In this document: piece by piece, positions 10,995-22,200 of the stretch | How the letters are laid out: the number at the start of each line of letters is the position of its first letter | Numbering within the stretch: the stretch's first letter is position 1 | Source of the DNA: Athripsodes cinereus | Lineage: Eukaryota > Arthropoda > Insecta > Trichoptera > Leptoceridae | Direction of reading: 5' to 3' | Length of the DNA: 64,000 nucleotides | Assembly: GCA_947579605.1 (NCBI GenBank) | Contig: OX388320.1 | Location: forward strand, 5,704,001-5,768,000 | Made by a program: the position numbers and the translations under genes | The notes under the pieces: model-generated | What the model was told of the DNA's origin: nothing | Seen by the model: only the letters and a program-made list of their open reading frames with translations | Database searches by the model: none

Positions 10995-11410
10995 CGTTAT
11001 CAATTATTCCTAACTTGAATAGAAACAAATTTAAAAAGTAACTATTGCAATTATTAGTCTTCAAATTAATTATATGATAACATTTTTAATGTGTTTTCAA
11101 TGTTTTCAATTTTAAGACAAAATCGAACATTTCAGTACAACATACTATTATTATACTCTATGGACGGAATTTTGACATTTATGCATTCCATAGAAAATTT
11201 ATTGAAAATTATAGATTGCAAAGAGAAAATGTAAAAAGAAAACATAGACTATACACAGCTTATGATTTTCTGACAGCTGCAAATCTTTTCGAATTTTCAA
11301 GGTACCTAATCAAAAAATTACAGAAATCAAGAAAATGAAGTTTACTTATTTTAATAAGTCTATTTCTTGATGAAAAATATCACTGTGTTGAATGAAAACT
11401 GTTTAGAAAA
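10995..11410. promoter_or_regulatory. Probable bidirectional promoter between Taf8 and Trmu
   Basis: Only 416 bp separate the two divergent start codons, so both 5' UTRs and both core promoters must fit here. The DNA is AT-rich and no clear TATA, initiator or DRE-type motif could be singled out. Sharing is inferred from spacing alone. Confidence 0.6.
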
Positions 11411-13839
11411 ATGTCAATTTTTAAGAAAATAGCCCTTGGAGTGTCCGGTGGTGTGGATAGTGCTGTTTCGGCTTATTTACTTAAATCAAGAGGTTAGAAT
11501 TAGATTTTTTCTCATATTAATCCTACAAAATATTATTATTCCTACAGTTTAACTTGTTCCGAAAGTTTATAAATTGATTATAAAAAATGTAAGTTAATTC
11601 TTAAGTAAATATATTTCAGGATTTGACGTACAAGGTGTGTTTATGAAAAATTGGGATTCAATTAATGAAATAGGAATATGCACAAGTGAGAAAGATTACA
11701 GTGACGCGGCAGTAGTGTGTAAGAAACTAGACATACCAATAGTAGAGGTGAACTTTGTGAAACACTATTGGAATGAGATATTTGTGAATATGACTAAAGG
11801 CTATGAACAAGGTCTCACACCAAATCCAGACATTTTATGCAATAGGAATATTAAGTTTAAACATTTTTATACTTATTGCAGAGAGACATTAAAAACTGAT
11901 GCAATTGCCACAGGGCATTATGCGAATACATCATTTGGACCTTATCTAGAAAATTATGAAGAGGGTAAAAGTAAGTGTATTTTGTTCACAATAATTGAAA
12001 GCAAAAACGTTTCTGATAAGTAACTGTTATTACTTTTCATACTGATTCGTTGATTTAAGAAAAAAAAATGAAATTCATTGTATTTTTTATTCTACGCAAT
12101 TTATTGGTAACAATATTACTAATTACACAATATCAAAATTTAATAGTTATATATTTTAATGCATAGAGGGTCGGTTTAGTGATGTATTGTGATGTCTTTT
12201 AACTAACTTTTTACTCAGTGGGTCTAATAAAATATCAAATTAGTTTTTGACTTTTTTAAATATATTTAACTATTTTTAGATGTTCGATTACTCCAGGCGT
12301 ATGATAAATTTAAGGATCAAACATTCTTTTTGTCCCAAGTACCTCAAGAACCTTTACGAAAGACTATGTTTCCTTTGGCGCACATGTTGAAATCTGAAGT
12401 TAGACAATTGGCTAAAGAGCAGGGATTGTTAAATGTGGCGTCTAAGAAAGATAGCACAGGGTTGTGTTTTGTTGGACATAGAAAATGGAAGAAATTTATA
12501 GCTGAAGTATGAATGATTATATAATGTATGATATATTCTGAATACAGTCAAAATATAGATGTTTTTATGCAACATAATATCAAGTCACAAAAATATCAAA
12601 CTGAGTTAATTGAAATATATTTTTGGTTTCAATTCCTGATTGAGATGAAATATAAGTTTGATTCATAGCAAAAGACATATGGGATTACCACGAAGTCTAT
12701 AAAAGAATACCAGTACTTCTAGTGTTTCTTCTTTTCTGTGCTACACATCAAATACAAAATAATAGATATTTTGTATTGAGTCAAGAGAAAAGTATTACGG
12801 ATGTAGGTATTAATGACTTTAGTAAAGATTTATTTTAGAAAAGCAAGAATATCCTTTTTAGGTTTGAATTTTGATACTAAAACTCGTTTTATTTGGGTTT
12901 GTGACTTGATATATTGTTGCACAGAACCATTTACATAATGAATTCCCAAGTCATTTATTTTACTAACATGCATAATTTTCTTTTCAGTATATTGTTGATA
13001 AACCTGGAAATTTTATTGATTTTGATACTGGTAAGATTGTCGGAACTCACAATGGTTTTCACGAGTGGACCTTAGGACAGAGAGCAAGAATAGGAGGATT
13101 AACTACAAGATATTTTGTATTAAGGAAAAATCAAAGTGACAATTCTATATATGTAGTTAGTATATTTAACCTACTTTTTCAGAACTACCTAAGAAAAAAC
13201 ATTTCAAAATTTAGAACCTGATAAAAACAAAACATTCACGAGGATGGCTTACTTTATCACTCCTGAATTGAATTTAATTTACCTGACATTGATTAATAAT
13301 TAATTTGGTCTTGAGAAGAATAGAATTAATTTATAATTATGATATATATTTACACATATTTTATTCTCATAATTATAAAATGTATATATTTGCCCAATAG
13401 AAGTCCATAATTCTTGAAGAGTAAGTCTTGAATTCAGTCAGAATTGAGAAACCAACACATTTTTATAATATCAGTGTGTTGCATTCTTTGACCAATAAAT
13501 AATAATAATTTATTTACTTTTTAGGTGGACAATACAGATCACCCTGCTTTGAAAACTTCAATATTTACAACACAAATACCTAACTGGATTTACAAAGAAC
13601 CCAAAGTTTTGCAAGAGGGTGGTGTTTTTAGATGTCTTTTTCGTTATCAACATACCAAACCTTTTGTTAAATGTTCTGTTATGAAAACTAATAACCATGG
13701 ATTAACTGTTTTATTAGATACAGCTCTTAGAGCTGTCACTCCCGGACAATATGCAATATTTTATGATGATGTTGAATGTTTTGGTAGTGCACAAATTTAT
13801 CAATTAGGTCCCAATGTAATGTTTATGGATAATAGTTGA
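11411..13839 (+). CDS. Trmu: Mitochondrial tRNA-specific 2-thiouridylase 1 (MTU1/TRMU, MnmA family)
   Basis: Five exons, 11411-11492, 11620-11970, 12280-12506, 12988-13155 and 13525-13839, join to 1143 nt encoding 380 residues. The enzyme puts the 2-thio group on wobble uridine of mitochondrial tRNAs for Lys, Glu and Gln. The N-terminus has the ATP-pyrophosphatase P-loop SGGVDS (residues 12-17). GVFMKNWD follows, then NPDILCNRNIKF with the first catalytic cysteine (about C101) and ATGHYA. KDQTFFLSQVPQ starts the middle part. The second catalytic cysteine lies in DSTGLCFVG (about C207). GTHNGFHEWTLGQRARIGG and RTDHPAL-like NTDHPAL belong to the central barrel, and the last exon is the C-terminal beta-barrel. 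No clear cleavable mitochondrial presequence precedes the P-loop, so targeting may use the short basic start MSIFKK or an upstream start. Length is near the bacterial MnmA size. Confidence 0.95.
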
Positions 13840-13994
13840 CAAAAATTGAAAAACTTTAATATATAATATATTATGTTATTTGAATTGTTTTGTTTTTCTT
13901 TTCTATTTTATATTGTATACTGAAAACCTTATTTTTTGATAACTGAAAACTTATTAATATGTCAATGTGTAAAAGGCATAAGCTGTAAATGTGA

Positions 13995-14000
13995 AATAAA
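13995..14000 (+). terminator. Candidate poly(A) signal of Trmu
   Basis: AATAAA lies 156 nt after the Trmu stop codon, followed by a second AATAAA-like stretch and an A-rich region. It is the first well-placed signal on this strand. Confidence 0.5.
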
Positions 14001-14054
14001 TAAAAATAAAAAGTAAATTAATTTAGTCAGACCTACATAATATTATTCTCATGT

Positions 14055-14745
14055 TAATGATGTATATCAAGTTTGTGCGATTCACAAATATCAAGTTTTC
14101 ATCAATCTACACCAAGTAAGTTTGAGATAGGTAATTGATCGTTAAGTTTTTTTTCCTGAAATATAAACCATTAATTATATGGATTTAGTTTTTTTCTCTT
14201 GTACTCCAATAATTTGTACTTTATACCTACCCTTGACAATCCATGTATTTGGGAAAATGATAAAACCTTTACAAATGCATAAAATAAAATTATTAATTTA
14301 ACAATTAGGGGGCCAGAAGCCTGGTGGTAGTCTCAGGCTTCCAAGAGGAATGCTCATAGTTTGAAACCTGTTACTGACTTACCTCCGTCTACACTGTATA
14401 AGTTCTGTAAAAAGTTAAATGAATTGGAAAAGATTGTACATGAGTGATAAACTTGCCGCTCAAAATCAGTAAAAATCTTAATAAGGTTTAAGTCTTTTTG
14501 CGTTCTGACATTTTACTACAAATGGATTTGTCCAATTTCGATCGAAAGCCACTCAGTTAACTATTTACTAATCATGTCCAGTTACTTGCTGAAATAATTA
14601 CATAAATGATTATACATCGACATACAGGACGACTCCTTTCTATGCCAAGAATTACACTATAAGTACCATGCCTCAAAGCCGAATTGAAAATACAAAATAT
14701 TATAAAATAGAATAACAAATAAATAATTCACACTAAATAATACTG
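14055..14745 (+). repeat. Duplicated segment, copy 1 (with tRNA-like SINE core)
   Basis: About 690 bp match 17985-18865 in the same order and orientation, from ATCAATCTACACCAAGT through CTCAAAATCAGTAAAAATCT to AATAATTCACACTAAATAAT. The central part (about 14310-14380) is tRNA-like: AAGCCTGGTGGTAGTCTCAG resembles an A box, and the matching copy 2 carries GGTTTGAATCC, a B box. Thus it may be a long composite SINE rather than a host duplication. Copy 1 lacks the SINE that interrupts copy 2 and is instead followed by a hAT MITE. Confidence 0.7.
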
Positions 14746-14752
14746 CCTAAAG

Positions 14753-15215
14753 CAGTGTTCCGCAACGCATGGTGTACCGTGGTCATTAGTTTGTGTGCCG
14801 CGGAAAAAAATCAAGGTTTAGTGAAGATAATAATTCACCTAAAAATAGCTGAGAGCTAAAAGAAATATTGTAAAACCTTTAGGGACATTAACGGTTGTAA
14901 TTAACTGTGGGGAGGTTTTATCGAGGGGAGTGTGGATGACATAGGAACTACCATTCCTGAAACATCCACGGGTAAGGGAGGTTACAACCCTTAATGAGAG
15001 CTATAAGAGTGAAGCGCTTTGTTGCACGGAGCTCACCTGTGCTCAGTTTAACAGGCTCACATTTCTTACTAAACATCTTTTCATATTAGGTGCTTATAAA
15101 TATTGATTTTGGTAATAAATAAATATTAAAAACACAATACTTTTTCTTTGGTGTACCTATAAAATTTCTTGATTTGATAGGAGTACCTTGAACACAAAAA
15201 GTTTGCGGAACACTG
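14753..15215. mobile_element. hAT-type MITE
   Basis: The ends CAGTGTTCCGCAA and TTTGCGGAACACTG are inverted repeats. The flanks GCCTAAAG (14745-14752) and GTCTAAAG (15216-15223) are an 8-bp duplication with one change. The 463-bp interior has no reading frame and carries a smaller MITE-like block at 14885-14995. Confidence 0.82.
14885..14995. mobile_element. Small MITE-like element, copy 1 (nested in hAT MITE)
   Basis: The ends ACATTAACGGTTGT and ACAACCCTTAATG are imperfect inverted repeats. The interior GTGTGGATGACATAGGAACT..CATTCCTGAAACATCCACGGG recurs at 56741-56904. It may be part of the larger hAT MITE's own consensus instead of an insertion. Confidence 0.5.
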
Positions 15216-15223
15216 GTCTAAAG

Positions 15224-16674
15224 GACGGAAGTCAAAAATTTTGTATTTGCCGCTATACTATTTGTGTATTTTGTCTTTGGAAATTGCAATGATGTGCGAA
15301 CTGCAAAATTGTCTATGGTAATAAACATCTGACTAGCGTCTAAAGGTAGAAGAAGAGGGATGAAAATACGCATGTGCAAAAATACTGAGTTTTGATTGGC
15401 TGCTGTTATATTATGTGTAAATACAAATTTGGAACCGCCAAACAAAAAAATCAAAAACCAGAGAAGATTGTTTTCTAATGAACAAAAAAAATATAAAAAA
15501 AACACCAGTTCAATTAGGATATGTATTATTCTATGTTCAATACCTTCCATTAAAGAAACAGAACAAATAGCAGTTAGTACTTTAGTGTATTTATTATTCT
15601 ATGGCAGTTAGCATGATATTAAATCACAAAAAGGATCATGTTGATGCCTGTCACAATGTACTTGTTTTCTCTTCAATTTATTTGTTGTTTTTAATTTTCT
15701 ACTTATATTTGTAGGTGTGTTGATGCTCCTGTTTGATCTTTTGAAACTGTTGTGTTGTTTGTGGCCTGATCTGAGTGTATGTGTGAAAATAATTATTGCT
15801 ACCTAGGATATCACTACACAAGATATACTTTCAGTATAATAATGTTTTATCATACAATTTATTATCCTAAATGTATATGGTGTGTGCCTATTGATTTTTA
15901 TTATTTTATTTCATTGACTATTGAAAGTTTTTTTATAATTTTAAGCGGAATGTTACAATGTTGATAATTGCAGAGGGGTTTTGATTTTCTAATAATTTAT
16001 TTACCTAATTAACACCCAACTATCAAGTTTAGATGTAGGTACCTACAAAAAGTTGGTCAGTTTTTTTGGAATGCTTATTGCAAGGAATTAATGTGATTTT
16101 GTATTATTTAGTTTTAAATGTATGATTTTATTGAATATTATTGTACAGTTTTGCAGATTTTCTGTAAACTTTATTGTTAGGCAATAGGCTCTCATGCCAT
16201 AAAATGTGTTGAGTTTACAAGCTTACGGGTGAACATAGTGACTATAAATTGTTTTCAAAATTGTGAAAAGAATGTAAAAAATTAGCTAATGTATTTTATA
16301 CAAGATATATGAATAATATTGAGGATTCAATTAGTAGAAATACAAAAAACTTATTCAAATACTCCTATTCTTTGCGATCGGCATATTCCAGAGACTGTGC
16401 AATTTGCTGGAAGAACTGAAGACACCCCCGATGAAGTGGTAATACAATAATAGACTAAGATTAAATACAAAGAATTACCTAGTTATGCGTTTCTGCAGAA
16501 GTAAACATCCTTTTTTTATAAATATAAAATAAATGATTCTCCGCTAGCATCAGTGAATGAAATAAATGATTTTGTATAATTTTTACCAGCGACTTACGTT
16601 TTGTTAATCATGTGGACAGTATTTGTTAAAGGTCATTAAGAATGTTGTAGGATGTATTACCATCATATTTGTCG
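15224..16674. other. Intergenic DNA, no gene seen
   Basis: AT-rich sequence. The overlapping frames at 15218-15611 on both strands lack protein-like features. About 15324-15378 (ACATCTGACTAGCGTCTAAA...) is the inverted complement of 18961-19015 in the Drosha upstream region. A TAGGTACC-type motif occurs near 16035. Confidence 0.4.
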
Positions 16675-16979
16675 GAGATGTGCGAGATCGAGACCATCAG
16701 TGAAAGACGGCTCATGCTTCGCTCAGCACAGGGTGAGGCAAAATGCAGACTGATTGAGCCATCTCGATCTCGCAAAACAGGCTTTGGAGAGATAGAGCGT
16801 TTAGTGTTGCGGGTCCCAGATGTTGGAACAAGCTGCCTCTGTGTCTGCGAGAGGAGGTGAATGGAGAGAGTTTTAAAAGAGGGCTGAAGACACACCTTTT
16901 TGCTGGGAGTTTCGGGTGATGGATACGATATACAGCGCCCTTGAGGTCATGTTATGAGTAAACGGCGCTTTACAAATTG
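16675..16979 (+). mobile_element. LINE 3' end, CR1/L2-like, copy 1
   Basis: It encodes the end of a reverse transcriptase ORF in more than one frame, including RVPDVGTSCL and the tail LREEVNGESFKRGLKTHLFA, a C-terminus typical of CR1/L2-group LINEs. It closes with GTAAACGGCGCTTTACAAATTG, the hairpin-like 3' end of that group. A nearly identical copy is at 35262-35560 and a short one at 49745-49805. It lacks the 5' part. Confidence 0.75.
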
Positions 16980-17984
16980 TCCATATATATATATAATGTT
17001 GGGTTTTGTGGTGAGAATCAGTAAGCCTTTTTCAAGTCTGTGTACATTGAAAATTATAAATACTTTTTTGATTTGTAAAATAATCTTTACAAGATAGAGA
17101 GTAGGTTTCTGCGGTACATTAACTGCAGAATTGGTTTGCCTAGGGAGAATATTGATTATGATTATTTGTTGATGTCTCTAAATCTCACAGCGATAATGTA
17201 AGTTACTTATTCTCCATTACTCTCACCTAATATATACAACTAGTAGGGTTATTATTATAATTATGCTTACAGATATTAGTTTTGCTTTTTTAAATTTAAC
17301 TACAGTTGTTAAAATCTAAATATCTCTTAATCATCACCCCTGCTAACAGATAGACTATTGGAACAAAAGAATTAATATTTATTTGTTGACCCTCCTTCTC
17401 TCACCTTGAGATTGAGCTAGCTGGCTGAAGGTTCTCGTCTGGGAGGAGGACCTGGTTTAAGGAACAGGAGGGGTGTAACACAGAGGCAAAATTGACGATG
17501 CCCGGCTTGACTGGAAAGGAGGTGAAGAGAGAGCAGCAACAGTATAAAAACTTAATATATGCTTATGGTGTTCTTTAGGAACACATTGAAATAAATAATA
17601 TTAAAATTATAAAAGTTAGACAGCTATAGCATATTACTACTCGTATTATGTGAGGCAGGTGATGTAAAACACAGTAATTAATTAAACATACTATTTATTT
17701 ATAAAAAAAAAAATTTAAAAATACCATATTAGAATTAAAATATAGGATATAAGCAAATAATTAATTAAAAACCAATCTTAGTCTTAAAACATCTTATCCT
17801 TGGCGCATCTTCCATCCCTCACAAACTTCCTAAATATACATACTCATCCACTTGCTCCAAACATTCATTTTCAACCTTTATTTCACATATTGTTCTAATG
17901 TTCGTGCAGAATACTTTTTAATTAGGTATTCTTTATCATCAAATAACACTATCAACTTACTCCTTCCCCACTGAGACGAATATT
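16980..17984. other. Intergenic DNA, no gene seen
   Basis: After a short (TA)n tract the sequence is AT-rich without supported features. About 17395-17530 is GC-richer (GGAGGAGGACCTGG...) but has no exon-like frame. Confidence 0.4.
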
Positions 17985-18865
17985 AGGTTTGTGTAATTTC
18001 ATCAATTTACATCAAGTTTTGAGATTGATCATAAAGTTTTTTACTTGAATATAAATCATTAATCATATGCACTTAGTTTTTTGCTCCTTTACTTCAATGT
18101 TATGTACTATCAATCTAGTATACCTACCCTCGACTATCAATGTATGTATTTTAAAAAAGATGAAATCTTTACACATCCAAAATAATAAAATTATTACTTC
18201 GACAATGAGGTGGCCAGAAGTCTGATGGTAGTCTCAGACTTCCAGGAGGGATGCTCATGGTTTGAATCCTGGAACTGATTCACCCCGTCAACACTGTAGT
18301 GTACCCCATCTACACAGCTCTTTGAAAAGTTACTTGTCACTCAAAATCAGTAAAAATCTTAATTAGTTTTAGGCTTTTCGCACTCTGACATTTTACTTCA
18401 AACAGATTTGTCCACTTTCATTCGAAAGCCATTCAGATAACTTACTACTTAATCATTAAAAAAAAAGATATATCTGGGTTTTGTTTGTTATAAACCCAAA
18501 TACAACCTTATACACCTTTCACAGTCAGCTCTTAAAAGCTAGTGTCGTGAAAGGGGAGTTTGGCGGTATCTGGTAACGAACCACGGTCCCCTTGTTCACG
18601 AGGCCGAGACTCTACCTCCAGGCTACCGACGAAGTCGTGATTTCATTGATTTCTTATGAAATCATGTTTTATAAAATATGTAGGTACTATTATTATGTAT
18701 GTTGGTATGTATTGAAGTTACTTGCTGAAGTAATTACATAAACTATTATACATGTCGTCCTTTCTATGCCATAAAAATTACATTATGGATACCATGCCTC
18801 ATAGCCGAATTGGTAATACAAAAAATTATAAATAATATGTAGATAATTCACACTAAATAATAATT
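17985..18865 (+). repeat. Duplicated segment, copy 2 (with SINE insertion)
   Basis: Second copy of the 14055-14745 segment, at roughly 80 percent identity by eye. It includes the tRNA-like core AGAAGTCTGATGGTAGTCTC..GGTTTGAATCCTGG near 18215-18265. It is interrupted at 18457-18634 by a SINE and resumes at GAAGTTACTTGCTGAAGTAA. Copy 2 ends about 350 bp before the Drosha start codon. Confidence 0.7.
18457..18634 (-). mobile_element. tRNA-derived SINE (GTGTCGTGAAAG family), copy 1
   Basis: Read on the minus strand it starts with GTCGGTAGCCTGGAGGTAGA (A box) and GTGGTTCGTTACC (B box). It continues with the body TTTCACGACACTAG and a 3' part TTGTATTTGGGTTTATAACA ending in a T-rich tail. Two more copies lie at 50875-51030 (plus) and 51148-51328 (minus). 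The tRNA head is too diverged to be a functional tRNA gene. Confidence 0.75.
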
Positions 18866-18960
18866 GTAACTTAACCTCACCAAACATCACACAAAACGAA
18901 AACAGCCTATGTGACAGCCTGACAGCTGTCAACTTAATCATAGAGTATTTCATTAGTTTG

Positions 18961-18971
18961 TGCGCATGCGT
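18961..18971. promoter_or_regulatory. NRF1-like palindromic site upstream of Drosha
   Basis: TGCGCATGCGT matches the NRF1/Ewg-type consensus YGCGCAYGCGC except at the last position. It lies about 246 bp before the Drosha start codon in a short CpG-containing stretch. Function is inferred from the motif and position only. Confidence 0.4.
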
Positions 18972-19216
18972 ACTTCTCTGCCCTCTTCTTCTACCTTTAG
19001 ACGCTAGTAAACATCTGTCATGTGTGTTTTTGACGGTAAAAAATAGTGTAAAAGTGAAATTTAATAGGTTATTAGAAACGGAGATTAAATAAAATCATGA
19101 AGTTGTAGCGCTGTTTCTTATATTTAATCAAAATCATGTTATATAAAACATTTTTTAAAGTGAATGTTATGTAAATAGGAGATTAAGTGTAAGAGGGTTT
19201 AGTGTGACAACCTATA

Positions 19217-22200
19217 ATGTCTGGAGGATATTATAATGGATATTACCAATTGCCACCTACGAATTTGCCACCGCCACCGATTAGAAATGTTGGACCACAA
19301 ACACGGGGGATCACAGTACCTCCGCCGCAAATGACTCCTCCATTTTCTCCTTCGGGAGTCACTTATCCTATAGCGTATCCTCCACCATTTATAAACACGG
19401 CATTACCGCCTCCTATTCCTCCGCCTACACAACCATATTTAAATGTCCCTCCACCAAATGTTGTGAATGTACCTCCATCAAAAAAATATTTTTCACTCAA
19501 TACACCACCTCCTTCTGTCTCTAAGACCTCATCCAGTAGTCATTATTATGGGAAAGAAAGACAGTTCAAATCTGAAGCAGAAAATATCAGTAAAAGTAAA
19601 GGGGACAGTGGAAGGCGTGAAAGGGATTCCAGAGATTCAAAATATCGTAGTAGAGAAGCATATGAAGAGAGAAGTTATTCAAGGCATTACACTGAGAGAC
19701 GAGTGGGTAGAGAAAGTGGTAAATATCCTACATAAAACTTACATAAAGATCACTTATATTTTAATAAGATAATAATAATTAATTTGATTTTCTCAAACAC
19801 TTACCCTCCTTTACACGAGACTTGTCTGTATAAGGGGGATATGTTTCAATAATAGTTTTAATTAAATAGTCTGCATAAATGTTGTTTTATCCGGTTTGAT
19901 TTTTATGTGTTCAATAACTTATTATTACTTTGTTACTGTATTTTAAATGGTAAATTATTATCCATTTGGGTAGTCGCACCTGCTGTAGTGACCATTTTAT
20001 TAGAATTATATTTATTTACGTACAACAAACATAATATGTTTGGAATCAAAAGTGAATAAATCTTCAAATGTTATTTTCTAATTAAGTATGTTAAAATATT
20101 CTACTCTATTTCAAAACGTAACAAATTATTCAAGTTCAATGTCCATGCTGTGTCCATTACGGACACAAATGTATTATGACCTGAGCTTCCTATCTTCAAA
20201 ACCTTACAGTGTCCAAAATTCCATGACATACCCAACAAGACCACTCACCCATAGGCCTCTGTATACACTATGAAACCATCAAGCATCGGGTCTTGAATAT
20301 TCAATAATAACCTATGTCAAAAAGCAAATATTTTTCTAGATAAGTTTCGAGAAAGTAGTTATTCATCAAGCAGCAGGCGCAGATCTCCTGATAATGAATC
20401 TAGACACAGTTCTAGAAGTTCAGTATCGAGTAACTGGAGCAGACAGAAGGATGATAGTGGTAGACATAGCCGTCGTCCAAGTCCTCGTCGAGATGAGAGA
20501 GAACGTACTAGAGATAATAGATATTATAATACAAACAGATCTCCAAGTAGACGGGAAAGATCTAGATCTACAGCTACAAATAGAAGTAATGTCTCCAGCA
20601 GACATAACTCATCAACTCGTGGTTCTTGTAGCAGAAGAAGTAGGAGCAGAGAAACTAGAAGCAGAAGATCTCCTGTCGGAAGTGCTAAATCTAATTCAAG
20701 GTATGATAACTCATTCAAGTTGAACTTATCAACCAATAGTTCATTGGGGAAGGAGGTTATCATAAGAAATTAAAATGAAACAAAATATCTAGTAATTCCA
20801 CTCTGACTTTAATTTTATTATTTAAAATTAATTTGGGAGCCAATTCTCATTGTCAGGCAAATGTAAAACTGTCGGATAAATGAAACGCTTGAAACAAACT
20901 CATTGAATAATCATCATCAGCTCTTATGCATCCATTGTTGAACATGAGCTTCTTTTTTAATATTCTACAGCTTTTTATCTTAGGCAATCACTACCAGCCA
21001 TCTGTTGTTTATTTATTTATTCATTCATTGCTGTAATGACAAACTTATCGGAAGACAGCTACACAGCCTTTTTGCCGAAACATGTATGAATCATTTTGTA
21101 CATGGCAATATTTGTATTATTTTACACAGATTATGTTTTTGCTCCACCACCTTACCTATAGCCTATTGACACATACCTTTTCCCCGAGGTTACCATTCAT
21201 TTTATTCATCTAATGGTGTAAAATATTTGTAATATTTGTAAAATTGAATAAAATTTTGTAAGAAGTTTGATGTGGTATTATTTCAGGGATGGTTTTGCCA
21301 CTCCTACAGATGAACTGTTTGAAACAATTGACAAGTGCGAGGATTCTGATATTGAAGAGGTAATCAAATTAGGCCTCTATTTTATTTATTTCACATCAAT
21401 AGAACACAACAGACAATATATGTATTCATATAAAACATTTTAAATCTTTAATACATTTCTCTATTTACAAGAGTACAAGTATTTATCTACCTGTGTTATA
21501 TTTACTCCATATTAATTTATGGAATTATCTAAACACAAAAACTTTGGGTTTTACTGTCTTTAATAATAGGTACGGTAACCTGGTTTCGACTTACGGAGTC
21601 ATTGTCAAACGTTACAAAGTCATAAGCTACACAATGACTTTGTAAGTCAATACCAGGTTACTGTACTTATTATTAAATGTAGTAAAACTCAAACAATTTG
21701 TATTTATTTCCATAAATTAATGTAAAATAAAAATATAGAACAAAAATACTTTTTAATAATAGTGAAACATATCACAAGAAATACTTTTAAACAACAATCA
21801 TTGTTATTTATTACCTATAATGAAACTAAAAGTTGATGCAAACTGCAATATGTGTAGATAATCAATATTTTTAGGCTACAGAACGGTGGTATCGCAGTTC
21901 CCCAGCGGATCTGTTCTACGAACCTGTGGAAGGTAGGAAAGGGGTAATGATGAGTACTACCAGAGATAAAAAACTAGTGGAGACTGTGAGAGAGAAACTG
22001 GTGGACAGGGGCAAGAGAGCACGTCCTGCGGCAGGCACGGAAGCTGTGCCACCTCCAAGATGTCACAAACTCAAAATGTGTAAACATAAAAGTAAGATAC
22101 TAAATACTTATTTTCAAACCCAAATTGCAACTTAATCTTTTGCTCTTGATGTTTATTTGTATCTTCTCTCTATATCTTTACTCTATTGATTTTGAGTTGG

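Noticed and set aside
15218..15611. Opposed open frames of 110 and 71 codons
   Set aside because: Low-complexity hydrophobic and lysine-rich translations in AT-rich intergenic DNA, with no splice context and no recognised motif.
18577..18630. Possible tRNA gene (A and B boxes)
   Set aside because: The cloverleaf does not close and the same head recurs twice with a common body and tail, so it is a SINE.
20420..20763. Alternative frames over the Arg/Ser-rich region of Drosha
   Set aside because: Serine- and arginine-rich codons leave other frames open. Splice phases and family structure fix the Drosha frame.
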